The position numbers and the translations under genes are program-made. A stretch of 64,000 nt of DNA, taken from positions 2,902,200 through 2,966,199 of the forward strand of contig NZ_VLKC01000002.1 of the NCBI RefSeq assembly GCF_007830295.1. Direction: 5' to 3'. A model generated the notes under the pieces. The model was not told the DNA's origin and ran no database searches. It saw only the letters and a program-made list of their open reading frames with translations. This DNA is from Sporomusa sp. KB1. GTDB lineage: Bacteria; Bacillota; Negativicutes; Sporomusales; Sporomusaceae. Of the stretch, positions 1 to 8,011 are shown piece by piece. Each line of letters opens with the position of its first letter. Position 1 is the first letter of the stretch.

Positions 1-430
1 CTACACCAAGGGCAACTTTCATATACGGATTGGCAAAATCAACTTTTTGTTTTCTTTCATCAGTTACGGTAAAGTTGGCTAAAATGATATCAACTTTGTT
101 GGACTGCAAAAACTCAACCCGGCTGGCTGCTTCCACCAATACAAACTCGACCTTAGATTCATCACCGAGCAAGTCTTTGGCCAAGCGTTTGCCAATATAG
201 ACATCAAACCCTTGGTTTTTACCATTCGCATCAACAAAGCCAAAGGGAGGCTTGTCGCTGAATACACCAATCTTTATTTTGCCACGGTCTTTGATTTCCT
301 GAATACTGCTCTTAGCCGCTTTGGAATCTTGCTTGGCATCGGTTTTGGTAGCTGTGGAACCGCATCCAGCCAATACTCCCACTAAAAATATGGTGCTTAC
401 AATTAGGGCAAAAATCTTTTTACTGCTCAC
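1..430 (-). CDS. Polar amino-acid ABC transporter substrate-binding lipoprotein (3' end outside window)
   Basis: Solute-binding protein of the family 3 (amino-acid, PBPb) type; about 143 residues are visible and the C-terminus lies beyond base 1. It starts at a GTG with an AGGAGA ribosome binding site. The N-terminus is a lipoprotein signal ending in VLAGC. The segment IKIGVFSDKPPFGFVD and the later DERKQKVDFANPYM are typical of glutamine/cystine-type binding proteins. It is last in a minus-strand operon after two permeases and an ATPase, so it delivers the substrate of that importer. Cystine or another sulfur amino acid is a guess based on the shared leader element upstream; the sequence alone shows only the polar amino-acid class. 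Confidence 0.85.
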   Translation of the reverse strand, partial: MSSKKIFALIVSTIFLVGVLAGCGSTATKTDAKQDSKAAKSSIQEIKDRGKIKIGVFSDKPPFGFVDANGKNQGFDVYIGKRLAKDLLGDESKVEFVLVEAASRVEFLQSNKVDIILANFTVTDERKQKVDFANPYMKVALGV

Positions 431-456
431 GAACCATCTCTCCTTTTGTACTAATT

Positions 457-1185
457 TTAAAACTGGAATATATTTAAAAATTGCTGAGCACGCTCTGACT
501 TGGGTTTAGAAAAAAACTCTGCCGGTTTGGCGATTTCACAGATATTCCCGGCATCGATAAACACGATGCGATCAGCAACAGCCTGGGCAAAGCCCATTTC
601 ATGGGTCACAATTACCATGGTCATGCCCTGCTTAGCCAGACCTAAGATAACATCTAATACCTCGCGTACCATTTCAGGATCAAGGGCGGCTGTAACTTCG
701 TCAAACAACATAATTTCAGGATTCATACATAAGGCGCGTACAATAGCAATTCGTTGTTTCTGTCCACCGGAAAGCTCTCGGGGGTAGGCATCTTTGCGGT
801 TAAGTAGCCCCACACGTTCCAGTAGTTGCTGTGCCTGTTCAAGCACCTCCTTTTTGGGCCTTTTTTGAACCTGTAAAGGTCCCAGAAGAATATTTTCGAT
901 AACAGACATATGAGGAAACAGGTCATAATTTTGGAATACCATGCCAATTTTCTGACGATAGTCCTGCCAATGTACATCTTTCCCGGTAAGATTTTTGCCG
1001 GCAAACCTGATCTCACCTCCCTGAATGGCTTCAAGACCATTTAAACAGCGCAGCAGTGTGCTTTTACCGCAGCCTGAGGGGCCTAAAATAACAACAACTT
1101 CGCCTTTATGAATGGTAAGATTAATATCATTAAGCACTGTTGTAGTGCCATAGTCCTTACGCAATCCCTGTATTTCAAGCAGCAC
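457..1185 (-). CDS. Polar amino-acid ABC transporter ATP-binding protein (GlnQ class)
   Basis: ATPase of 242 residues energising uptake by the neighbouring permeases. Walker A is GPSGCGKST (about residues 35-43), followed by the Q-loop region FQNYDLFPHM, the signature LSGGQKQR and Walker B IMLFDE with the D-loop region ALDPE, then the H-loop VIVTHEMGFA. Length and motif order match GlnQ/HisP/TcyC proteins. The GTG start at 1185 has no good ribosome binding site; a GGGAGG directly after the stop of the upstream permease lies about 24 nt away and would suit in-frame ATT codons, so the true start may be slightly upstream. Confidence 0.9.
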   Translation of the reverse strand: MLLEIQGLRKDYGTTTVLNDINLTIHKGEVVVILGPSGCGKSTLLRCLNGLEAIQGGEIRFAGKNLTGKDVHWQDYRQKIGMVFQNYDLFPHMSVIENILLGPLQVQKRPKKEVLEQAQQLLERVGLLNRKDAYPRELSGGQKQRIAIVRALCMNPEIMLFDEVTAALDPEMVREVLDVILGLAKQGMTMVIVTHEMGFAQAVADRIVFIDAGNICEIAKPAEFFSKPKSERAQQFLNIFQF

Positions 1186-1219
1186 TTGGTCTTTTGTTGT
1201 ACTAATAATAAACGCCTCC

Positions 1220-1897
1220 CTAGCTCTCCCATTTAGTTTCTAGCTTTTTCGATAATTTTGATAGCGGATAACAGATAATGAAGTAGAGGATAAAAATAAA
1301 GCCATAAATCCAGAAGGACGAAGTAGGTTCTTTCAAAATAGAACGCTCGATAATCTGCTGACCGACCTTCACAACATCAATGACCCCAATCATAACGACA
1401 AGTGAAGTGGTTTTGACCATTCTTGTGGACAAATTGATAGCACCTGGCAACAAGCGGCGGGCGGCTTGCGGGAGCAGTACAAAGCGATAAAGCTGCCAAA
1501 AACTTAGTCCGAGCGCTTTGCCTGATTCTATTTGATGTTTAGGTAACGATTCTAGAGCACCTCTGACAATATCGCCCATTTCCGCTGCACCCCAGAGGCT
1601 AAACACAATTACGGCTACTAACTCACCAGCTAAATGAATGTCAAATATACCGGGCACACCAAAATAAACGAAAAATAGCCAAACAAGAATAGGTATAATT
1701 CTAAATAGCTCCAGATAAAAACGGCAAAGAAAACGCAGTATTGGTATCTTTGATGTTCTGGCAAGGCCCACGATAATCCCCAGCAAGGAGCCAAGGATGA
1801 TGGAGATAAAAGCAATGCGGGCTGTTATCAATAGTCCGCCCAGAAGTCGCTGGAGGTTACTGCCGTCGACAAGAACATTAATTCCCGAACTCAGCAT
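1220..1897 (-). CDS. Polar amino-acid ABC transporter permease (HisM class)
   Basis: Inner-membrane permease of 225 residues with about five membrane segments. The cytoplasmic EAA-type loop is seen in ESGKALGLSFWQLYRFVLLP, the contact site for the ATPase. The start overlaps the end of the other permease gene by 20 bp and has an AAGGAAGG ribosome binding site, which indicates translational coupling. The two permeases probably form a heterodimer. Confidence 0.88.
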   Translation of the reverse strand: MLSSGINVLVDGSNLQRLLGGLLITARIAFISIILGSLLGIIVGLARTSKIPILRFLCRFYLELFRIIPILVWLFFVYFGVPGIFDIHLAGELVAVIVFSLWGAAEMGDIVRGALESLPKHQIESGKALGLSFWQLYRFVLLPQAARRLLPGAINLSTRMVKTTSLVVMIGVIDVVKVGQQIIERSILKEPTSSFWIYGFIFILYFIICYPLSKLSKKLETKWES

Positions 1898-2543
1898 AAC
1901 GCACCTTCCTTTCCAGCCAAGTCAAAAAGATCGATAATGGAAAAATCAGGATAAGATAGGCTAATACCAGCATCAACAAAGATTCAAACGTTTGATAATA
2001 CATCCCAATTAAATCTTGGGTTACATGCATCAGGTCCGGGATGGCAATGGCCCCTACGATCGAGGTTTCTTTTAATAGAAAGATACAATTGGCGCCTAAC
2101 GAGGGTAAAGTTACCGAAAATGCTTGCGGTAGAATAACATAGCGAACTAACTGCCGATTGGAAAGTCCAATGCTAAGACCTGATTCAATTTGGGATTTAC
2201 TTACTGATTCAACACCACCGCGGAATGCTTCTGCCATATAGCTGCCGCCCAAAAATGCTAAACCGGCAATGCCGCATGTTTGTTCGCTTAGCGTTACGCC
2301 CAATTTGGTAAGACCATAATATAAAAAGAATAGCTGAATAAGTAGTGGCGTATTGCGAGAAAGTTCTATGTAGCATCGTACCAAGGGAGCCAGGCCTTTT
2401 GTCTTATAATATAAGACAATACTACACAAAAGGCCAATAAGCAAAGAGGATACTATTCCCCATAACGCAAGCTTTAGTGTAAGCCAGGCTGCTTTTTCAT
2501 ATAACGGCAAAGCAGTCATTACAAATTCCCAATTAATACTCAT
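1878..2543 (-). CDS. Polar amino-acid ABC transporter permease (first gene of operon)
   Basis: Permease of 221 residues from ATG 2543 (MSINWEFVMTALP). The reading frame stays open to 2738, but that extension would run through a promoter and a leader hairpin/terminator, so the shorter start is preferred. The EAA loop reads ESGLSIGLSNRQLVRYVILP. It heads a four-gene minus-strand amino-acid import operon controlled by leader element L1, the same element that precedes the nitrogenase-like operons; this suggests that the transported amino acid is part of the same nutritional regulon. Confidence 0.87.
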   Translation of the reverse strand: MSINWEFVMTALPLYEKAAWLTLKLALWGIVSSLLIGLLCSIVLYYKTKGLAPLVRCYIELSRNTPLLIQLFFLYYGLTKLGVTLSEQTCGIAGLAFLGGSYMAEAFRGGVESVSKSQIESGLSIGLSNRQLVRYVILPQAFSVTLPSLGANCIFLLKETSIVGAIAIPDLMHVTQDLIGMYYQTFESLLMLVLAYLILIFPLSIFLTWLERKVRYAEFGN

Positions 2544-2601
2544 GGCTGGATCACTCTTTTCTTGTAAGCTACTATATATAACTATAACCCAATAAATGCA
2601 T

Positions 2602-2660
2602 AAAAAAAAGACCAAGTTTCTATTAAAGAGACTTTGGCCTTCAGTTTTTCTGATCGGCGT
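2602..2660 (-). promoter_or_regulatory. Leader element L1 (small hairpin plus terminator)
   Basis: Reading the minus strand, GCCGATCAG-AAAAA-CTGAAGGCC forms the conserved small hairpin. GGCCAAAGT then pairs with ACTTGGTC, followed by a run of eight T: a rho-independent terminator ahead of the amino-acid permease at 2543. It matches 18 plus-strand copies and one other minus-strand copy in this window. Confidence 0.8.
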
Positions 2661-2678
2661 ACATTGTGAATTTATTTG

Positions 2679-2708
2679 AGTATACAGTAAACACAAAGTA
2701 CGTGTCAA
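2679..2708 (-). promoter_or_regulatory. Sigma-A promoter for amino-acid transporter operon
   Basis: Minus strand TTGACA (2708-2703), 18 nt spacer, TATACT (2684-2679). Transcription would start near 2672, about 14 nt before the core of L1. Confidence 0.75.
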
Positions 2709-2802
2709 GAGGATTCTCTCCTGGACATCTGACATCAACTATATAACAAAATTACGGGTAATCGCCGTCTTTTTTCATGAAACTGGCGAGATTGGAAGAA
2801 TA

Positions 2803-2831
2803 TTGACATTGATAACGATATATGGTAAAGT
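2803..2831 (+). promoter_or_regulatory. Sigma-A promoter for molybdopterin oxidoreductase operon
   Basis: TTGACA (2803-2808), 17 nt spacer, TAAAGT (2826-2831). The predicted start near 2838 lies about 15 nt before L2. It is divergent from the promoter at 2679-2708. Confidence 0.7.
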
Positions 2832-2850
2832 AACTTTATTAAATTTATAT

Positions 2851-2920
2851 GCAGGCTGATCAGAAAATCTGAAGGCTGGAATAGGTTTACCATAGGTGAA
2901 CTTATTCCGGCCTTTTATTT
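2851..2920 (+). promoter_or_regulatory. Leader element L2
   Basis: GGCTGATCAG-AAAAT-CTGAAGGC core, then a terminator stem in which GGCTGGAATA faces TATTCCGGCC, followed by TTTTATTTT. It precedes the molybdopterin oxidoreductase start by about 110 nt. Confidence 0.8.
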
Positions 2921-3033
2921 TCCAGATGGAAAGTATAACTTTCCCTGGATTGAACGACTAAGGCTTCTGCTGGCGTCCTAAGGGACTTGGCACAAGCTAG
3001 TTTTATCTTATGACTTATGAAGGGGGAGTAATA

Positions 3034-5160
3034 ATGGGTAATGTTGAAAAAAAGGCTGCTGTTTGTGGTGTTTGCCCGGGTGGGTGTGGTGTGAAAGTGA
3101 CATTGGAAGATGGAAAATTGTCAGATATACAACCCCTGTCCGGATCACCCTATGGGGCAATATGCTTGCGGGGTAAGCACGCATCTGAGGTTGTTTATTC
3201 CCCAAAAAGATTGACAACCCCCCTAATCCGTGAAGGGGAACGTGGTGAGGGCCGTTTTCGCCAAGCTAGCTGGGATGAAGCACTGGATTTAGTTACCAGT
3301 AATTTTCTGCGTATTCGTAATGAATATGGACCTGAAGCTGTGGCTAGTCATTCAGGCCGAGGAGCGTTTGAGCAGTCTTTGCTTGATTTTAACGCCGACG
3401 AGTTGGTCGCTTCCAAATTATTGTGGCCTTTCGGTTCCCCCAACATTGCCAGCGTAAGCTCGCTTTGCTACGCGTCTTTTGGAGTGTTTGCTTCGCTAAC
3501 TACCTATGGTTTGCGCGGCAAAAACCTGGTACCTGATCTCGAAAATAGCAACCTGATTGTCGTATGGGGCGCAAATCCCGTCACAGATTCACCACCGTTT
3601 ATGTTTGACCGTATCCTCAAGGCCAAGCGAAAGGGAACCCGTATCGTGGCAATTGATCATATGCGCAGCGATATTGCCGAACGGGCGGATCGTTGGGTTC
3701 CTGTTCGTTCTGGGACAGATGGCGCTTTAGTGCTTGGACTGCTGAGGGTGATAATCAATGAAAAACTATATGACGAAGAGTTTGTAACCAAATGGACGTC
3801 CGGGTTTGCGGAATTGGTCGATTATGTCCAGTCCTTTACCCCGCAATATGTGGAAACAATAACTAAAGTTCCGGCGGAAACGATTGTCAGTTTAGCAAGG
3901 GAAATTGCTACCGCCAAGCCTGCGACTATTAGGACTTATACTGGTCTGGAGTACTCCAACAGCGGGGTGCAGACTATACGAGCGGTATACATTCTATGGG
4001 CTATCACCGGGAATTTAGATGTGCCAGGAGGCATTTATATCAATCTGGCTCCGCCGTTACCTTTCGACAAACCAAATTTTCCGCGGCCAGAAACCAAATT
4101 ACCCATAGGCGCCGAGGAATATCCCTTGTTTTATCATCTAACAGGGTGCGCCCAATTCTTGGAGTTTCCTAAGGCTGTACTCGAAGGCAAGCCATATCCC
4201 ATTAAGGGGCTTTTAAACAGCGGTGCATCCATTCTGACCTCCTATCCACAAACATCTTTATGGGAGAAGGCTTTGCGGCAGCTTGACTTTTTTGCGGTTA
4301 TTGACAGGTTTATGACGCGGGATGCACTATTTGCCGATGTGGTTCTTCCGGCGACAACCTACTTTGAAAATACTTCGTATCAGTGCTATCCAGGCTATGT
4401 AAGGCTGCGTCAGCCAGTAATAAATCCAGTCGGCGAAGCGCGTAACGACTTGTTTATTTTGGCGGAAATTGCAAGACGACTTGGTTATGGAGAGCTTTAC
4501 CCCAAAGATGAAGCAGAATTGCTGCAACGAGTGTTTTCCAGAAAGCCTGAACTGCTCAACCAATTACGGGCAAACCCGGAGGGTGTTGCTTTGCCTGTAC
4601 CGCAGCGACAGTACAAGAAGTATGAATCAGGAGCACTTCGCCCTGATGGCAGGCCAGGTTTTGATACCCCATCAGGTAGGTTGGAGATTACCTCCAAGTT
4701 ATTGGCGGATTTTGGTTATCCGGCATTGCCGGAATATACCGAACCTATCGAAGGACCAGTAGGTAGTCCGGAGTTGTTTAAGAAGTTTCCGCTGGTATTA
4801 AATACCGGGACACGTATACAGTCGACGTTTCGGTCACAGCATCTGAATATACCCGGTCTTTTGAAGCATCAGCCCTACCCGGAAATCCTTATTCATCCCA
4901 GCGATGCCGAACAAAGAGATATTAATGATGGTGATAAAGTTATTCTAAGTACTAAACGTGGTAATGTACGTTTTTTTGCCCGGGTTACAGAGAAAGTACA
5001 ACCTGGCGAAATTGAAGCCAATGTGGGCGGTGGTTCGTTGCAGGCATTGGAATGGAGTAAAGGCAACGCTAACATTATTACCGATATTGCGAATCGGGAT
5101 CCGATTTCTGGTTTTCCGGTATTCAAGGCTCTGTTATGTCAGGTGAGAAAGGACGATTAA
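3034..5160 (+). CDS. Cytoplasmic molybdopterin (DMSO-reductase family) oxidoreductase
   Basis: Protein of 708 residues from ATG 3034, chosen because AAGGGGGAG lies 5 nt upstream. The N-terminus carries a [4Fe-4S] motif C11-X2-C14-X3-C18-X25-C44 (ending AICLRGKH). Molybdopterin-binding regions follow (VVWGANPVTDSPP, near residue 180) and a C-terminal molydopterin dinucleotide-binding domain (LNTGTRIQSTFRSQ onward). Cys146 in SSLCYASF is the likely metal ligand, as in the polysulfide/thiosulfate reductase branch. There is no twin-arginine signal, so it acts in the cytoplasm, unlike respiratory members. It is followed closely by a methyltransferase and controlled by L2. The substrate cannot be read from the sequence; reduction of an S-oxide or another organosulfur compound is an inference from context. 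Confidence 0.85.
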   Translation: MGNVEKKAAVCGVCPGGCGVKVTLEDGKLSDIQPLSGSPYGAICLRGKHASEVVYSPKRLTTPLIREGERGEGRFRQASWDEALDLVTSNFLRIRNEYGPEAVASHSGRGAFEQSLLDFNADELVASKLLWPFGSPNIASVSSLCYASFGVFASLTTYGLRGKNLVPDLENSNLIVVWGANPVTDSPPFMFDRILKAKRKGTRIVAIDHMRSDIAERADRWVPVRSGTDGALVLGLLRVIINEKLYDEEFVTKWTSGFAELVDYVQSFTPQYVETITKVPAETIVSLAREIATAKPATIRTYTGLEYSNSGVQTIRAVYILWAITGNLDVPGGIYINLAPPLPFDKPNFPRPETKLPIGAEEYPLFYHLTGCAQFLEFPKAVLEGKPYPIKGLLNSGASILTSYPQTSLWEKALRQLDFFAVIDRFMTRDALFADVVLPATTYFENTSYQCYPGYVRLRQPVINPVGEARNDLFILAEIARRLGYGELYPKDEAELLQRVFSRKPELLNQLRANPEGVALPVPQRQYKKYESGALRPDGRPGFDTPSGRLEITSKLLADFGYPALPEYTEPIEGPVGSPELFKKFPLVLNTGTRIQSTFRSQHLNIPGLLKHQPYPEILIHPSDAEQRDINDGDKVILSTKRGNVRFFARVTEKVQPGEIEANVGGGSLQALEWSKGNANIITDIANRDPISGFPVFKALLCQVRKDD

Positions 5161-5186
5161 TACAGAATGTAAGGGGGATCACCTAC

Positions 5187-6296
5187 ATGCATAAAGATGA
5201 TCAAATGACTCCGCTAGAACGCAAAAAAGCACTAGCACGCGGAGAAAAAGTAGACAGAATGCCAATTGTAATGGCCTATGGCTGTGCAGCCGGCGACCTT
5301 CTCCGGCTGAAATACAGCCAATGGAGAGAAAATCCGGAACTTCGTGCAAAAGTAATTATTCATGCTTATCGAGAGTTAGGGTACGATAGTGTATCCACCC
5401 AGTATGACACTGATGCGCTTGTCGGACTATTCGGCGGCGAACTTTTCATCAGTGAAATCGGACCAAATTCGGTCAAACGTGCGCCTGTTTCGGATATAAA
5501 CGATTTAAGCGGCCTCGATCTTGAGCTTGTATGTTCAGAGCAGGATTATACTTTTCAGCATACCTACGAAGTGTTTCATAGACTGCAAGACGCAGTTGGT
5601 GCCGAAGTCGGGTCAATTGGTATTGGTATTGAGGGCCCCTTTACACTAGCTGCACGCCTTGCCGGCGCTGAGAGCCTTCTGCGCGCCATATACCGTGCAC
5701 CTGAACAGGTTCACAAGCTTGTTAAGTTCGCCGCTGATGTGCTGGTTAAGGTGCACACACGTTTCCTGAAAGAGGGCAGTTCGGTTGCTATGATGGATCC
5801 GGTTGCATCAGGAACTATTCTTAGCCAGGAAGCATTTAAAATGTTTTCCAAACCATATACGACCTATGTTTTTGACGAAGTTAAGAAGAGCAGTCCCAAT
5901 GCTATCGCTTATCATATTTGCGGCAATACAACTAAAAATCTCGGCGATATGGCGGAAACCGGATGTAACGGCATTAGTATAGATAACGTTGTTGATCTGG
6001 AAATAGCCAAAAAGACTATCGGAGACAAAGTTCATTTGGTGGGGAATTTGCCGCCGGTAGATGTACTTCAATTTGGTACACCGGAAGCTATTGATGAAGG
6101 TATACGTTTGTGTTACCGCAAAGCGTATGATAGTCCAAAGGGTTTTACACTCGGTACAGGATGTGCTGTTCCAGTCGGAACCCCGGATGAAAACCTGTAT
6201 CAATATATGAAAACCGCACGCGAATGTGCTAGAATTCAAGCAAATACACCGGTATCCCGACTATCTGTTGATTCTTTTAATGAAAAAACTAAATGA
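5187..6296 (+). CDS. Uroporphyrinogen decarboxylase-fold methyltransferase (MtaA/CmuA-like)
   Basis: Protein of 369 residues from ATG 5187, with AAGGGGGA 8 nt upstream; the frame is open further upstream but lacks a better start. It has the URO-D/MtaA fold with probable zinc ligands His243-X-Cys245 (YHICGNTTK) and Cys326 (LGTGCAVP), the pattern used by methylcobamide:thiol methyltransferases to activate a thiol. True heme-pathway HemE lacks this motif. It follows the molybdopterin enzyme in the same transcript, so the two may act on one methylated sulfur substrate. No corrinoid protein is encoded nearby, so the methyl donor is unknown. Confidence 0.8.
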   Translation: MHKDDQMTPLERKKALARGEKVDRMPIVMAYGCAAGDLLRLKYSQWRENPELRAKVIIHAYRELGYDSVSTQYDTDALVGLFGGELFISEIGPNSVKRAPVSDINDLSGLDLELVCSEQDYTFQHTYEVFHRLQDAVGAEVGSIGIGIEGPFTLAARLAGAESLLRAIYRAPEQVHKLVKFAADVLVKVHTRFLKEGSSVAMMDPVASGTILSQEAFKMFSKPYTTYVFDEVKKSSPNAIAYHICGNTTKNLGDMAETGCNGISIDNVVDLEIAKKTIGDKVHLVGNLPPVDVLQFGTPEAIDEGIRLCYRKAYDSPKGFTLGTGCAVPVGTPDENLYQYMKTARECARIQANTPVSRLSVDSFNEKTK

Positions 6297-6476
6297 TAAA
6301 GGAGGGAAATAGTATCATTTTCGTTTATGACGTTAACGGCAGCAGAGATGATTGATTTGTTGACAAAAAAAGTGGTGAAGTGGAAAGTATAATTGATTTT
6401 GGTTGCTCTAGCGCTACATACCTGACGGTTGCTGTTAGTGAATTTAAACTATGGTTATATATAAACAAAAGGCGAC

Positions 6477-6505
6477 TTGACACAAATTGGTTGACAGTTT
6501 AAAAT
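6477..6505 (+). promoter_or_regulatory. Sigma-A promoter for flavoprotein gene
   Basis: TTGACA (6477-6482), 17 nt spacer, TAAAAT (6500-6505). It is nearly the same cassette as the promoter at 7233-7261, including the CTTGACACAAATTG stretch. Confidence 0.75.
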
Positions 6506-6536
6506 ATAGAAAAGATGCTAAAAAGTAATAAAAATG

Positions 6537-6600
6537 CTTGTTGACTGGAAATAATCCAGAGGCAGATTTTCCCCTTATGGAAAAATATGCCTCTGTTTTT
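6537..6600 (+). promoter_or_regulatory. Leader element L3
   Basis: GTTGACTGG-AAATAAT-CCAGAGGC core. The terminator pairs CAGAGGCA with TGCCTCTG, so its base reuses the CCAG arm of the small hairpin; T5 follows. The 341-base interval between the methyltransferase and the flavoprotein gene holds only the promoter and this element. Confidence 0.8.
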
Positions 6601-6637
6601 ATTTAAATATTTAATCAAAGCTAAAGGAGTGATTATT

Positions 6638-7207
6638 TTGAAACTTGTTGCATTAGTGGGCAGTCCGAGAAAAGGCGGAAATACTGATACTTTGCTGCAA
6701 AAGGTGGCTGAGGGCTTTACGTCGCAGGGCGGCGAAACGCAAACCTTTTACTTAAATGACCTTAACCTACGCGGTTGTCAGGCGTGTTATGCGTGTAAGA
6801 AGACAGGTCAATGTGTTGTCAAGGATGATACTGCCGAAATTTTTAAGGCCATTAACGCGGCAGATGCCGTGGTCATTGGTTCGCCAATATATTTCGGGAG
6901 GTTTACAGCGCAGCTGGCACTGGTTATGGATCGGTTGTTTGCTTATTTGAAACCGGATTTCAGCAGTAGTCTTGCTCCTGGTAAAAAATATGGGGTAGTG
7001 TTTGCTCAAAATCAACCAGATCCAAAGCTTTATGCTGGTTGCATTGATGCTGTCGGCCAGGTGCTTGGCCGTGTAGGTTTTGCAGCTGGCGCTAAACCTT
7101 TGGTGGGAAGCGGACTGGGAGCTGCCGATGCGGCTTTGCAAAATGAGCAATATCTGCAGGCGGCGGTTGCTTTAGGAAAAGAATTGGCTGCAGTAAATAA
7201 GGAATAA
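6638..7207 (+). CDS. Iron-sulfur flavoprotein (NADPH-dependent FMN reductase fold)
   Basis: Protein of 189 residues read from TTG 6638, eight nt after AGGAG; an upstream in-frame ATG lies inside the leader terminator and is rejected. The N-terminus LVALVGSPRKGGNTDTLL is the FMN-phosphate loop of flavodoxin-fold reductases. The compact motif C47-X2-C50-X2-C53-X5-C59 is that of archaeal/clostridial iron-sulfur flavoprotein (Isf), which binds one [4Fe-4S]. It probably shuttles electrons from ferredoxin or NAD(P)H to a partner. As a single gene behind its own promoter and leader, it may serve the reductases of this locus. The partner is not known. Confidence 0.82.
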   Translation: MKLVALVGSPRKGGNTDTLLQKVAEGFTSQGGETQTFYLNDLNLRGCQACYACKKTGQCVVKDDTAEIFKAINAADAVVIGSPIYFGRFTAQLALVMDRLFAYLKPDFSSSLAPGKKYGVVFAQNQPDPKLYAGCIDAVGQVLGRVGFAAGAKPLVGSGLGAADAALQNEQYLQAAVALGKELAAVNKE

Positions 7208-7232
7208 ATTTCACCTCTAAATGCAAGGCCGC

Positions 7233-7261
7233 TTGACACAAATTGCTTGATGATCTAAAAT
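7233..7261 (+). promoter_or_regulatory. Sigma-A promoter for NifX-like gene
   Basis: TTGACA (7233-7238), 17 nt spacer, TAAAAT (7256-7261); predicted start about 30 nt before L4. Confidence 0.75.
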
Positions 7262-7296
7262 ATGGATAAGATATTAATATAAGCAACAAGAACGTT

Positions 7297-7360
7297 TGTT
7301 GGCTGGAAAATAGTCCAGAGGCAGATTTTTTCGTTTACGAGAAAATCTGCTTTTGTTTTA
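7297..7360 (+). promoter_or_regulatory. Leader element L4
   Basis: GTTGGCTGG-AAAATAGT-CCAGAGGC core, then AGGCAGATTTT facing AAAATCTGCTTTTG as terminator. It closely resembles L3. Confidence 0.78.
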
Positions 7361-7414
7361 TCTCAATATCTTTGCGTTACATTACTAAAATATAAATTAT
7401 GGGGTGATAGAACT

Positions 7415-7816
7415 ATGTCTAAAGTAGCAGTTGCCAGTACAGATGGCATTACTATTAATGAGCATTTCGGCAGGGCGAAAGAGTTTTGGATTTATGAAGT
7501 TGCTGAGACTGGCGCCTATACATTCTTGGAACGGCGGGAAATTCCACAGGATACAAATGCTTCCCATACACATGCGGCCAGCAAGACTATTGAACTATTG
7601 GCCGATGTTGCGGTAGTATTGGCAGCCCAAATTGGGCGGCAGGCAGAGGCGGAATTGCAAACAAAGGGAATTCTTTCTTTTGCACTGAACCGCCCGGTAG
7701 ATAAGGCTTTAGTGGCCTATGGTAAACGGGGCAAGTATATCAAGGGCAATGCTCCTCTTAATGCGACTGCCAGTTGTGGCGCCAATTCATGCGGTTGTTC
7801 ACATGGATGTAGGTAG
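7415..7816 (+). CDS. NifX/NifB-C-terminal-like Fe(Mo)-cofactor carrier domain protein
   Basis: Protein of 133 residues beginning SKVAVASTDGITINEHFGRAK, the hallmark of the dinitrogenase iron-molybdenum cofactor-binding family (NifX, NafY and the NifB C-terminal domain). These small proteins carry NifB-co or FeMo-co between assembly proteins. The C-terminus is unusual, with four cysteines in the last 15 residues (CGANSCGCSHGC), which could hold a metal or cluster. It is a single-gene unit under L4, between the flavoprotein and the first NifDK-like pair. It supports the idea that the NifDK-like enzymes hold a NifB-derived cofactor. Confidence 0.82.
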   Translation: MSKVAVASTDGITINEHFGRAKEFWIYEVAETGAYTFLERREIPQDTNASHTHAASKTIELLADVAVVLAAQIGRQAEAELQTKGILSFALNRPVDKALVAYGKRGKYIKGNAPLNATASCGANSCGCSHGCR

Positions 7817-7845
7817 ATAATTGATTGTAAGTCCTAACCCCAATA

Positions 7846-7890
7846 GTCACTTGAAAGGGAGGCTGCTCCAATAATGGGTGGCCTCCTACT
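7846..7890 (+). promoter_or_regulatory. Possible degenerate leader element after the NifX-like gene
   Basis: GTCACTTGAAAGGGAGGC resembles the conserved core, and GGAGGC (7858-7863) pairs with GCCTCC (7881-7886). There is no T tract. It would be tandem with L5; equally it may be an unrelated hairpin. Confidence 0.3.
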
Positions 7891-7902
7891 GACAAAATAT
7901 AA

Positions 7903-7971
7903 ACGGCTGATTAGTTAAAAGCTAAAGGCAAAAAGAATTTTTAATATAATTCTTTTTGCCTTTAGCTTTTT
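7903..7971 (+). promoter_or_regulatory. Leader element L5
   Basis: GGCTGATTAGTT-AAA-AGCTAAAGGC core. The terminator is a perfect 20-bp stem starting AAAGCTAAAGGC and ending GCCTTTAGCTTT, then TTT. The stem swallows the 3' arm of the small hairpin, so both cannot form at once. It precedes DUF1858 and NifDK-like pair 1. Confidence 0.85.
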
Positions 7972-8011
7972 GAAACACATAGCCGCAATAACACAAGGGA
8001 GGGTTAAGTCA

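Noticed and set aside
723..1040. Open frame opposite or overlapping the GlnQ-class ATPase
   Set aside because: It lies on the same DNA as a gene with complete ABC ATPase motifs and has no recognisable domain; a frame shadow.
2544..2738. N-terminal extension of the first amino-acid permease
   Set aside because: The extra 65 codons cross a promoter (2679-2708) and the L1 hairpin/terminator, and the encoded sequence is unlike the permease family.
5187..6296. Heme-pathway uroporphyrinogen decarboxylase (hemE)
   Set aside because: The HxC...C zinc motif and the lack of heme genes nearby favour the MtaA/CmuA methyltransferase branch.
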